NCBI GenBank assembly: GCA_025403435.1
Contig: CM046327.1
Span: 14,996,218 to 15,060,217 of the forward strand
From: Artocarpus heterophyllus
Lineage: Eukaryota > Streptophyta > Magnoliopsida > Rosales > Moraceae
Direction of reading: 5' to 3'
DNA length: 64,000 nt
Made by a program: the position numbers and the translations under genes. Of this stretch, positions 42,174 to 53,285 are shown piece after piece. Position 1 is the stretch's first letter, and the number at the start of each line of letters is the position of its first letter. A model generated the notes under the pieces. That model searched no databases, was not told the DNA's origin, and saw nothing but the letters and a program-made list of their open reading frames with translations.

Positions 42174-45100
42174 TCAAGCCAAATGCTTTTTAATCACAAG
42201 AACAACTTCGTTGTCGTTCTCCTTCCGGCCAAAATCCGTCCGTACACCAAATGCCTTCCTCAGTCCATTGATCAAACCCTGACCAATCCTCTTCCTCAAC
42301 GTCGGAGTGTTCGCTTTGCAAGAAGAAGACACACACGAAGAATTTTCTCCTGATTTAGCCCTAGTTTCTTCATGATCACCACCCGATCGAGTAAACCTCG
42401 CGGACAAAGTGGAGAATCTGTCGTCTCTCTTGACTTTATTATCCGACTCAACATGGAAGCTGGCGGATCGACCACCCGACCGATCCATCACGAGACTCCG
42501 GTCGCGATCGCGTTCTGCATTTTGCAATAGGAGCTTCTTCATGCTGGAGAGCTCCTCCTCGAGGGACCGGATGCGGAGAGTGGTGGCGTCAAGTGTGGCT
42601 TTGAGGTGGGAGGCCTGGTGGATGGCGGCTTCGCGGTGGAGGAGGGAGCCGAGTGTTGTGGGAGGAGTAGTGTCATGGCTGTGGCGGCGGTGGTGATGGT
42701 GGGAGGCGGTGGCGTTGGCGTTGGCGTTGGCGGTGGCGGTGGCGGTGATGATGCAACGACGGGTCTTGAGCTGATCGACGAGCATGGCGCGGATGACGAA
42801 GCGGAGGGGCATGAGAGGGTTTTGGACGGCGTCAAGAAGGAGCTTATGGGAGAGCTTGTTGCAATCGATGGAGCTGCATATTTGGGACTTCTGCTCCTCT
42901 GTGATTTTCCCATTGTGTCCCTGTCGTGCATCCCCAAGAACAAATGATTTAGATATCAATTGGACTTATATGCAAGGGATTTTAAACTTTAAGGGGTTTA
43001 TTGTCAAAATTTTTAGTTTAGAGACTAACTTGCTAAACATATAAAATTCAGGGTGTTTCGTGAAAAAAAAAAAAAGAAACTATTAAATTCTAGTACGCCA
43101 CAAAAATATTTTCTGAACCATCATATCTTAAGAATATGAAAATTGTGATTTATCTTTATCATGTGAAAATTGTGGTTCATCCTTTAGAACTACAAAAAAA
43201 TCTTCATACAATTATCTTTGTTATTTTTTTGGGCAAATATAATCTTCATTAATAGCTCGAGTACTTAGAACTATATTTTATAATTTAAACCAATTTTTAC
43301 TTCAAATTTTGTGAGAAAAATATTGTAACAATTTTTATTAAAACTACATTTTATAGATTTAACTGTGTTCTCAAACGGCTTTAAATTTTAACAAGAACAT
43401 TTTTTTTTTGTTTGACTAGAGAAAACAACAGAATTTATTGGTGTAGATTGTACTAAAGTTGTTGTTTCATCATTCCATATAGTGTACACTTTTGTTAATA
43501 GAAATACAATGATACGAGGAAAAAAAAAAGAAAAAGAAAAAACTAGAAACTATTAAAAAAAAAAAAAAGTAAGAAAGAAAGAAACAATAAAGACTTGAAA
43601 GACTTACCCGCATATAGAGTTCAACAAGCCTATAGACGACGTCGTGACTACTAAAACGTCGTTGCATGGCCTCAGCGACCACGTGAAAATCCTCCGGGCA
43701 AACCGTTAATATAACGTCTTCAAACCACTCGACTCCACCGTCGCCGAGACCGTCTTCCGTTAAATTTAACGCTTCAACGCACCTGCTGACCAGAAACGCC
43801 GCCGTTTCGGCCTCCGGAAGCAGGGCCAAGGACGAACGGAAAACTATGGACGTGTACTCCCGGTTGACGGCCACGATTTGACGGAAGTACGTTTCCGTTA
43901 TGTGGACCAAGCTGCTGTCCTTAATGTCGTCGACGTCATCGCCATTAGCCTCCGTCATCTCTAGCAGCTCGGCCGCTGTTCTAAGGGCAGCGAGGTTGAA
44001 CGGCGTTATGATGAGACGGGCTCCGTAACAAAAGTCTGCTACCAGAGTGAACGTTTCCGCCGTGATGTTTAACGGCGGTGAGAGCGTGAACTCCGAGACC
44101 GAATCCATCAGTTGCCGTTTTAAATACGTGCTTCTTGATGTCAGCGGATCCTATGGGGAAAAAAATTAATAAAAGCAATCAATTAGAGAAAAATAAATAA
44201 AAACTTCTAATTATAATTAATTAAGGACCTTAATTTAACTATTGGACCCTATTTAATTTAACAATCCCTTAAAAATTTTGGAAGACATTTATTTATTTAT
44301 TTTTGAGAGATTGTTAGAAATAATACTTTACAAAACATAATTATGATAAAAAGTATGTTTTGAAAATATTTATCGTAAATAGTAAATTTATGGTGTAAAT
44401 AATCTATTTATACCCTTATTTATAATTAAAATTTTTTATTTATACATTAAATAGATTTAAGATACAAATAATTTATAAACCATCTTGTTTTCAGTGTAAA
44501 TAATTCTTATTTAAGACAATTTATAAATTATTTATATTATAAATCTGTTATTTTCTATAAATACTTTTAAAAACTATTATTTACTTCTAAAAGTTTCAAA
44601 ATTTTGTTATTTCCTTCATTCTCCCTTTATTTTTTTTTTATTTTTTGCAGTGGAATATGATTTGTGTAATGTTGCTTTCCAACCAAATTAAATTTAAAAA
44701 AAAAAAAGAAAAAAAAGGGGCATTTAAAATTGTAGCAGTACAGTTATGGGCATGAAAGTGATGGTCTTTAAACCTAAGAAAGTGGAAGGTTTGTCCATGG
44801 CTTTACTCCTTTCTCCAAATTGGGGACCAAATTAGAGAGTGCAAAGGTGATTTAAAGAAGTACAGTGCCGTATAATGTTCTTTCCTTTCTTATTCGTTAC
44901 TTAATTCTATCAGATTATAAGGGATTTTTTTTTTTTTGAGCTATTTGATTATTTGAGTTATGCATAAGAAAAATCACAAACATTGTAAAAATTCATAAGA
45001 CTTAAATCCCAAATGCTCATCTAATTATTTTGACACAATTTTTTCTCGTCTATTCCATTCACAAAACAAGCATGAAAGTGCTTAATTTTTAGGTACAATC

Positions 45101-45770
45101 TAATTCCCACTGCTCTGTGCCCTCCCAATTTTATTTTATTTTTTAAAACATTTTTTTCTCCTGTCTTACAAGAGAAATCAACAAGCAGATTTTGGAAATT
45201 TCTTTTCTTTTTTTTGTTTTCTACACCGAGAAAAACTTGCCCTTATAGTTGGATTAATTCCAAACTTTAAGCAAAAATCAATCACCCAAAAAAAAAAAAA
45301 AAAGAAGACAATTACAAAAACTCGTATATCCGAGGACTGAGCCAGAAAAATAACTCCCCTAGAGAGTAGATCAAAGTGCAAAAAATAAAGATCTTGAAAA
45401 AAACAACCAACCTTGTGCAAATGGAAGCATTTCCCACGAACTCTTATTATCACTTCTGTTTTTCTCCCGGTAATCAGAGACCTAATGTAATACCATTGAA
45501 AACCCACCAAAATAAAATTCAGACATTTACATATGAAATAATATGTATTCAACAAATCAAAATAAAAAATAAAACATAGAGAAAGGAGAAGAAAATGATC
45601 AAACTATATTGAAAAAGAAAAAGAAAAAAAAATTACCATTTCTCCACTCTAGAATGGAGAGGTGTAGGAGGAGAAGAAGGAGATGGAGAAAGAGAAGAAG
45701 AGGAAGAGGACAACTCATATTCTTCCTCATATATTGTCTCAACCGCTCCTAAATTTTTCCAAGCCTTCAT
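42174..45770 (-). CDS. BTB/POZ domain protein, NPH3-related (Arabidopsis At3g49900 type)
   Basis: Four exons (minus strand) at 45637-45770, 45412-45481, 43608-44150 and 42174-42920 join in phase to give 497 residues. The first exon is found only by splice phase: it starts MKAWKNLGAVETIYEEE and has a Ser/Pro-rich run (residues 20-37). The BTB/POZ domain spans about residues 46-150 (TEVIIRVRGKCFHLHK, then SRSTYLKRQL, then PLNITAETFTLVADFCYG). BTB proteins of this class usually link substrates to CUL3 ubiquitin ligases in signalling at the plasma membrane; the role of this member is not known. The last exon has the NPH3-like AVQNPLMPLRFVIRAML segment, a low-complexity Ala/Thr/Asn tract then HHHH (about 309-327), a predicted coiled coil (about 345-388), and a basic C-terminal tail. 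It is shorter than full NPH3 proteins. The gene looks intact. Confidence 0.93.
42669..42750. repeat. In-frame hexanucleotide repeat in the BTB/POZ last exon
   Basis: GGCGTT and GGCGGT units (plus strand) repeat in tandem at about 42708-42748 and encode alternating Ala-Asn and Ala-Thr on the minus strand, followed by a His run. Copy number changes would keep the frame, so allele length differences in the protein are likely. Confidence 0.8.
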
Positions 45771-47652
45771 ATTTTCCCCCTCTTTTCTTCAATTTTCTTT
45801 TTAGATATACACAATTTTCTATGACTAATTTATATTATTTTATTTTATTGATCTGCTCTATTTCCATTAGGGTCTTTCTAGATGGGTGATAAGAAGAGAA
45901 ATTTTCTGCTTGCTAGGGGTTTTAAATTTGTGCAAGGGGTCATTAATGATAGGCATGTGAAGACTCATAAATGCTGGCCTTAACTTCACCATCAATGAGT
46001 ACTACTTTGTTTTCCAGGGGAGAGTTATTTTGGTTCTGAAAGAAATTCTCTTTGGAAGTAGTGTTTGTGATAGACTTTTTTTTCTTTTTCTAAAACTTAG
46101 GGGTAGGAATATGGGCTCTTCATCTTTAGGTAAAATTACGTATGTTTTTACTGCTAGGTTGTGTCTGGAATTACAGATAAACTTTTTTTTCTTGCAACAA
46201 AATTACAAAAAAAAAATATTGAAAGTCTTTGGGTACCACTTTGCTTAGTTGTAGCTGAGAAATTTTGGATGGTGAAGAAAAAGGTGTGGTTATGTATTTG
46301 AATTTTCGCCAATTTAAATTAATTAAGGCATGAATATGGAATCAAATCAATTAAATACTTCCCTGACTAAAAAGGAGTTCCTTTTTTCTGAAAACAAAAC
46401 AATCAAATTAAAATAAGGGAATAATCTGCCAAAAAGATAGTTTATTCTATCTCTCATGCAATAATCATAAATAAAATATATCTTACTTTTTCTTGAGCTA
46501 TATACCATTTTAGAAGGCGGTTATTTTCTTTATAAACAGAAAACACATTTATTTGCAATTTATTTTTCCTTTTTTCTGCCGATGGGAGTAATTGTTAATA
46601 CACACACGTTTGTGTATTAAAAACACACAATACATGCAGTATTAAGGTTGTTAAGCAGTAAATACAAAAAGTATGCAACGATAGAAACCAAATGACTACC
46701 ACCAAACCTCTCACTGGCAACCGCAAAATTACATTAATAACATGTTTAAATCAAAGAAGAAGATTAGTTATAAAGTTTTAAATTTTGTAATTCAGATTTG
46801 GACCACGTAAGACATCTTATTACTTGGGCTTGACCCAAATGTCACATCCAAAATGTTGGATTGATTTTCCGATGAAAAAGATTTTTGCAAAAAACGTCTC
46901 TGAGCACATTTAGAATACCAAAAATGCCTTCGACGGTATCATGCAAAGAAACCTTGATAATTGAAGTAGCCTACCATATTACTTTTGGAGTAGTTAAAGG
47001 TTACACACACAAATTATGGCAACCGGCAATCACGGAAAGTGCTAATAGTTATCGTTGATAGTAATATTGACGGTATCCTATCATGATACTTGGGAATAGT
47101 CCACCGTTACACAGAAATTCCGTAACTTGTCAAATGGTGGTGACCAACTGTTCTATCAACAGTATCCTACATTGATACTTTGGTCTGTTGTAAAACCAAT
47201 AATTCTGGTAACTGGATGTCGCCAAATACTATTAGAGTCACCGATCATGCTACCACTTGTTTCATATAAAAAAAGACATATCTTCTTGTTCGGTCTTAAA
47301 AAATGCAATTCTATGTAAACTCCGAGTATAAAGTTGCCCAAGTAATAAAACTCAATGAATCCGAGATCCAACCTAGAGGGAAAGAATATTACTAAGGTTC
47401 AACATATTTGTTATTTTAACTATTTATTCATTTTTAAGCTGAAAAAATGAGGATTAATATTTATTATTTACAAAATATACATATTTTTACAGCATTTTTT
47501 ATTTTTAGATTTTCATGATTCTAGAATTTTAATAATAAGAAATGTAGCTTAAATTAAAATGGAATCTCAACAACAAGTGTAGTTAATTAAAAATAGCTTT
47601 AATAATAACTTACTAATAACAACAAAATAAAAAGGATACAACAGTAATTATA
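45771..47652. other. Upstream region of the BTB/POZ gene and left flank of the retrotransposon
   Basis: The first few hundred bases should contain the promoter and 5' UTR of the minus-strand BTB gene; no TATA box or motif was assignable. No gene is supported. The last part (about 47440-47652) matches copy A of dispersed repeat R and continues on the far side of the retrotransposon. Confidence 0.45.
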
Positions 47653-47658
47653 ACAATG

Positions 47659-47962
47659 TGGTGCAGCGGAAGTGTTTCAAAGTGAAACAAGGAAAGAAAA
47701 CTCAAGAACAAACTCACAGAGTTTAATAATTAGGAATAAGTCTGATTATTGATCAATGATGCTCCAAAACAATTACAATGAGCCTTTATATAGTGTTTGT
47801 ATGAAAGTAGAATAATAGTCTAAATAGGAAACTAATAATAATCCTAATAATAATCCGAGTTGAAATCCTAATAATAATCTGAATAGGTAGTCCTAATAAT
47901 AATCTGAATAAGTAATTCTAATAATAATCTGAATAGGAAACTAATCTCTATGTGCTGCATCA
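47659..47962 (-). repeat. 3' LTR of the gypsy element
   Basis: Direct copy of 52982-53285. It is downstream of pol in the element's orientation and overlaps the last codons of the polyprotein frame (stop at 47941-47943). It contains several AATAATCCTAATAAT-like short tandem units. Confidence 0.95.
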
Positions 47963-50900
47963 ATCCCTTCCTCATGAAGAAAACTCGTCCTCGAGTTTTG
48001 TGGGTGCAAAGAAAACTCATCTGGTGGAAAATACTCAAAGATGTCAGCAACGTTGAAAGTGTTGGAGATATTCATATCAGGAGGAAGATCTATTTTATAA
48101 GCGTTATCTCCAATTTTCTTTAAAATTCGAAAAGGTCCAATTTTCTTGTTTTGTAGTTTATTGTAAGTGCCTGTAGGAAAACGATTCTTGCACAAATATA
48201 CCATGACTAAGTCGCCCTCTTGAAAGATTTTTTCTTGCCTATGCTTATCTGCAGCATATTTATAATGTAAATTAGCTTCCTCAAGGTTTTTCTTAACTTC
48301 TTGATGAATTCGTTGAACTCTTTCTGCAAATTCTTCTGCCTTCGGATTAACATATGTAGCATTAGGAAGTCGAATCAAATCCATTGTATGTCGTGGAGCA
48401 CTAGTGTAAACGACTTCAAAAGGAGTCTTCTTGGTCGAGCGGTTCGGCATACGGTTGAAAGCAAACTCAATCTGTGGAAGTGCAGCATCCCATTGCTTCG
48501 GCTTATCTCCACAAACAGAACGAATCATATTACCAAGTGTTCGATTGGCGACCTCAGTTTGCCCATCGGTTTGGGGGTGACTTGTGCTGCTATACTTCAA
48601 AGAAGTATCAAAAAGTTTCCAGAACGTCTTCCAAAAATAACTTAGGAATTTGACATCCCTATCAGAAGTGATTGAACGAGGAACACCATACAAACGAACA
48701 ACTTCTCTAAAAAATAAGTTGGCAACATAAGTAGCGTCTAAAGTCTTTTTACATGGCAGGAAGTGTACCATCTTTGAAAAATGATCTACTACCACCATTA
48801 CTGAATCAACTCCGCGTTGAGTCCTTGGAAGGCCAAGAACGAAATCCATAGTTAAATCTTGCCAAATTGTTTCGGGAACAGGCAAAGGAGTGTAGAGACC
48901 CGTATTCTGAGCTTGACCTTTAGCTTTTTGGCATACTGGACATCGTTGTACAAAACGTCCAACATCACGCTTCAATTGAGGCCAATAAAATCGTTCTTCC
49001 ACTAAGCTGATTTTCTTATCTCGATCGACATGTCCACCAAGACCACCGGTATGCAACTCCCGTATCAAATGCTCACGTAAGGACAAACGTGGAATGCATA
49101 GCTGAGAACCTCGAAATAAAAGTCCATCCTGAATGAGAAAATCAGGAACGAACTCCCTATTACTACAACGTTGCCATATAGCACTGAAGTCCTCATCATC
49201 AACATATGTGTCATGTAAGGAATCAAAACCAACTATTTCCATGCTAACTGTAGTAAGTAAGGAAGCACGTCCACTTAATGCGTCAGCTACCTTATTAGTT
49301 TGACCAGATGTATGCTTGATAACGAAAGTGAACCTTTGGAGAAATGTAATCCATCGAGCATGCATCCGATTTATTGACTTCTGTGAATTTATGAACTTTA
49401 AAGCTTGATGATCGGTAAACAACACAAACTCTCATTGAATTAAATAATGTTCCCAATGCTTTAAAGCTCGAATAACAGTGTAGAATTCTAGCTCATAAGT
49501 TGTCCATTTCTGTCGTGACTCACTGACCTTCTCACTGAAAAATTCGACTGGATGTCCTTCTTGGGATAACACAGCCCCAATTCCAAGAGCAGATGCATCA
49601 CATTCAACTTCAAATATCTTCTCAAAATTGGGTAGGGTCAAAACTGGTGTTGAACATAATTTCTCCTTTATAAGGACAAAGCTATCTTCTTGTTCCTTTT
49701 CCCATCGAAATTTTCCTTTCTTTAAACAATCTGTGATAGGTGTCATAATCGTGCTAAACCCTCGAATAAAACGTCGGTAGAAAGTAGCTAATCCATGGAA
49801 ACTTTGCACTTCTCTGACATTTTGCGGAATTGGCCATTCTCGAATTGCCTTCACTTTCGCCTCATCAACCTGTATTCCATCTTTCCCAACAATAAAACCA
49901 AGGAAGAGAAGATGACTAGACAGAAAACTGCATTTTTTCAGGTTGATGTACAACTTATTATCTTGTAGAACTTGAAGAACGTCTCGGAGATGCAGTAGAT
50001 GCTCCTCGGTGCTCCAGCTATAAATTAGAATGTCATCGAAGTAAACGACCACGAATTTGCCAATAAATGGTCGTAAAACTTGGTTCATTAGCCGCATAAA
50101 AGTACTAGGGGCATTCGAAAGCCCAAATGGCATAACCAACCATTCATAAAGACCATCCTTTGTCTTGAAAGCAGTCTTTCATTCATCTCCAGGTCGAATG
50201 CGAATATGGTGATATCCAGTCCGCAAATCAAGCTTCGTGAACACCACTGCTCCTTCTAATCTATCAAGCATGTTATTGAGGCGAGGAATGGGAAACCGAT
50301 ATTTGACTGTGATTTTATTAATAGCTCGACTGTCGACACACATTCTCCAACTTTCATCGTTCTTTGGAGTCAGCAATGCTGGAGCGGCACAAGGACTCAT
50401 ACTTTCTTGAATCAAGCCTTTATCAAGCAAATCATTGACTTGTCTCTGTAGCTCTTCATATTCGGTAGGGCTCATACGGTTGTGAGGCAAATTAGGTAAA
50501 CTAGCCCCAGGTATTAAGTCGACATGATGTTGAATGTTCCTCATGGGAGGTAACTCATTAGGCAGTTCAGTCGAATATAAGGTAGGAAATTTAGCGAGGA
50601 CCTCTCGCACTTGGGAAGGAATCTCAACATCAGTGCTGGTTTGTCCTTTAACCACCAATGCCACAATCAAACTCGGCTCCTTAGGTTGCTGACAAAAGTC
50701 TGAACCTGCTATGTTGGTGAAAAGTGGTTTGTCTTTCTTGGTAATTGGTTTGTTTGTATACGATTGTGTTGGCAGTACCAAAAAATTTTTCTTTCCAAAC
50801 CACCAGAAAACAAAAGTGTTATCACGTCCTTTGTAAGTAGCATCAACATCATAGTGCCAAGGTCGTCCCAATAGAATATGGCAAGCATCCATGTCTACAA

Positions 50901-51186
50901 CGTCACATTCGATCTCATCTTTGTAATATTTTCCAATTGATAAAGGAACCTTACAAACTTCATGTACATGAACTTCCGGGCCCCTTTTAATCCATGAAAT
51001 TTTTTATGGAGATGGATGCTTCTCAGTCTTCAATTTTAGTGACTTCACCAAAGCTTTAGAGACTACGTTTTCATTACTGCCACTATCAATAATCACGTTG
51101 CACACTTTGTTCTGAATTGCGCATCGAGTCCGAAAAATTTTATGTCTTTGAGAATCATCTAGTTTCTTTGGAGCTAATAGAAGGCG
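47941..51186 (-). pseudogene. pol region of the gypsy element (protease, reverse transcriptase, RNase H, integrase) with premature stops
   Basis: One reading frame continues through the region but is closed by stops at 51004-51006, 50179-50181 and 49432-49434. Protease has its DSG active site at 51079-51087. Reverse transcriptase shows [32 protein letters not shown] before 50181 and [10 protein letters not shown] then YFDDILIYS after it. RNase H has the [16 protein letters not shown] segment and runs on past the stop at 49432 (TDHQALKFI). Integrase has the HHCC finger (paired His, then RCPVCQ), the core with MDFVLGLP and SDRD, and a C-terminal segment [14 protein letters not shown]. No classic chromodomain was recognised; this ending recalls CRM-type chromoviruses, an inference from memory. 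Confidence 0.92.
47963..47975 (-). other. Polypurine tract of the gypsy element
   Basis: On the minus strand GAGGAAGGGAT directly precedes the 3' LTR, as expected for the second-strand primer. It lies inside the 3' end of the pol reading frame. Confidence 0.75.
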
Positions 51187-52960
51187 TTAGATAATACAAG
51201 CCATTTCCTCTCCTTCATCTCCTTCTGCGATCTCACCGCCTTCATAAATATCTTCCTCAAAGTCCTGTTCTTCATTTTCACCGTCGTCTTCTGCAAAATT
51301 AACTGAACGCCTATTCGGACAATTATTTGAAAGATGCCCCGTTTGATTACAACAGAAACACTTTCCAAGGTTGGGACATGTATATGGATCAGTATTTGAA
51401 CGTTGTTTCGGTGGATTTCGATCTTGAGTCTTAGAACGATTAGAAGTTGAAGCACCGCTACAAATTTGATTTTGGGATGAACTAACATCCTTAGTCCCAT
51501 TATCACGGCTACCGGAAGCCGTTGTTCTTTTTTGAAGAGGTAGAGTCTTATGACTTGGTTGATGAAAATTACTCTGGGGTCGTAATGCAGACCAATTGAT
51601 TTGAGTCTCCACTTTCATGGCCAAATTAACTGCATCCGTTATAGTCCAAACTTCTTGCAATGCCACTCGATGTTGAATAGCCAAATTTAATCCACCGATG
51701 TATCGAGCAATTAGTTGGTTTTCTGTCTCGGGCAAATTAACACGGGCATTTAACTGATAGAATTCTTCTGTATACTCGTTAACACTACGATTGGCTTACC
51801 GACAATTCTGATATTGTTGGTACAACACTTTTTCATAATTTGGAGGCAGAAATCGTCGTTGTAACAACCGTTTCATCTTGGGCCACCTACGTACTCGTGC
51901 TTTGCCTTGTCGTTGACGATTAAGTTGCAATTGTTCCCACCATGCTGATGCTCCGCCTTTCAATTTATACGCCACCAATTTCACTTGATTGTCTTCTGAA
52001 ATATTGAGATAATCAAAGAAATTTTCAACATTGTGGATCCAATCAAGGAAATCTTCAATGTTCAACTTGCCATCAAAAGTTGGCAAATCCATCTTCATTT
52101 TGAATTCCTATGTATTTTGACCTCTATTATTTGTTTGGTTTTCAGTATGGTAGTCTTGAAAATCATATTCCTCACCGGATGAATAATCCAAATTTTGTTG
52201 TCGTCTGTGTCGGGGATTTCGTCGTTGTTGGTAGTGACGATCTTGCCTAAAAAATTCACGTGGGTCCGGATCGTGCTCTGGAAGCCCATTATAATCATTT
52301 AAATCATGTATACCTCTGAGTTGAACTCTATCGCCAAGATCAGCAGCATCTTCGGCACCTCTGTCCGGCCGTCTACCGTGGCTTCTTCGTCGATCATCTA
52401 CATCACTGACACGGTCGAAATCATGTTGGCGTCTCTGATAGAATCGCCAACCGAAGTAAGGAGATTCATGTCGTCGCCGGCATTTGCCCGCGGGTTTTGC
52501 AGTTGATCTCGCCAACCGAAGTGCATCTGGATGTTGGGTTGCGTCGGATCGGAAGGATGAGGTCGTGCCCGTATCGTTAAGTCTGGGCCTAGCCGAATTT
52601 CTTCCCCGCTGTTGCGATCGTGTCGGGGCTTTAGTCTGTCTCGAGCCTATCGCCGATCATTGCCAGTCGCCATAGCCTGTTGCAGATCGAGCTTGGGTTC
52701 TCCCAGGTCTAAAGGTTGTCGGACATCTTCCACCTGATCGTCATCTGAGTCGAAGGTGCCGTATGCCGGCTGATCGCCCGGAGGTTGTGCAATCTCGATA
52801 GTGCGTCTGACTTCGAGTACGAGAGCAGCAAGAGTCTGTTGTCCATCTCGAAGTGTTTTGTCCATTCCCTCGACTCGTTGTTCGAGGTTTCGAGCCGTCG
52901 TTCGTTGTCGACGAGTTGTTGCCCACTAGAACCATCCTCGGCCATCAGATCAAGGTAAAA
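51187..52960 (-). pseudogene. gag region of the gypsy element, interrupted
   Basis: From about 52515 to 51187 the frame is the same as pol, with stops at 52108-52110, 51796-51798 and 51187-51189. It encodes an acidic/Arg-rich N-terminal part, a capsid-like segment (FLDWIHNVENFFDYL, GGASAWWEQL, LLQRRFLPPNYE) and a CCHC zinc knuckle CFCCNQTGHLSNNC near 51330-51370. The piece upstream (52647-52940, with GSSGQQLVDNERRLE) lies in other frames, so at least one frameshift separates it. Gag would form the particle shell; this copy cannot make it whole. Confidence 0.85.
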
Positions 52961-52966
52961 ATCCTT

Positions 52967-52977
52967 CTCTGATACCA
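52967..52977 (-). other. Primer-binding site matching initiator tRNA-Met
   Basis: On the minus strand TGGTATCAGAG starts four bases after the end of the 5' LTR. It matches the first 11 bases complementary to the 3' end of plant initiator tRNA-Met, the usual primer of plant gypsy elements. Confidence 0.9.
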
Positions 52978-52981
52978 ATTT

Positions 52982-53285
52982 TGGTGCAGCGGAAGTGTTT
53001 CAAAGTGAAACAAGGAAAGAAAACTCAAGAACAAACTCATAGAGTTTAATAATTAGGAATAAGTTTGATTATTGATCAATGATGCTCCAAAACAATTACA
53101 ATGAGCCTTTATATAGTGTTTGTAGGAAAGTAGAATAATAGTCTAAATAGGAAACTAATAATAATCCTAATAATAATCCGAGTTGAAATCCTAATAATAA
53201 TCTGAATAGGTAATCCTAATAATAAGCTGAATAGGTAATTCTAATAATAATCTGAATAGGAAACTAATATCTATATGCTGCATCA
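52982..53285 (-). repeat. 5' LTR of the gypsy element
   Basis: Direct repeat of 47659-47962, adjacent to the primer-binding site and therefore the promoter-bearing LTR. The eight differences from its partner are mostly transitions. Confidence 0.95.

Larger units (their letters stand above)
47659..53285 (-). mobile_element. Ty3/gypsy LTR retrotransposon, chromovirus-like, structurally complete but coding-defective
   Basis: Two 304-bp direct LTRs (47659-47962 and 52982-53285) bound 5627 bases. Both LTRs begin TGGTGCAGC and end GCTGCATCA on the plus strand. Flanking bases are CAATG on the left (47654-47658) and TAATG on the right (53286-53290), a 5-bp target duplication with one mismatch. On the minus strand the order is 5' LTR, tRNA-Met primer site, gag with zinc knuckle, protease, reverse transcriptase, RNase H, integrase, polypurine tract, 3' LTR. 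The LTRs differ at about 8 of 304 positions (2.6%), a fairly recent insertion. Stops in gag-pol make it non-autonomous now. It sits inside copy B of dispersed repeat R. Confidence 0.95.

Noticed and set aside
42539..42947. Long ORFs on both strands overlapping the BTB/POZ last exon
   Set aside because: They are out-of-frame readings of the GGCGGT/GGCGTT repeat; the in-frame BTB product with conserved NPH3-like sequence explains the region.
47127..48645. Plus-strand ORFs around 47127-47318 and 48301-48645
   Set aside because: The latter is an antisense shadow of the integrase frame. The former lies in repetitive flank DNA and matches nothing recognised.
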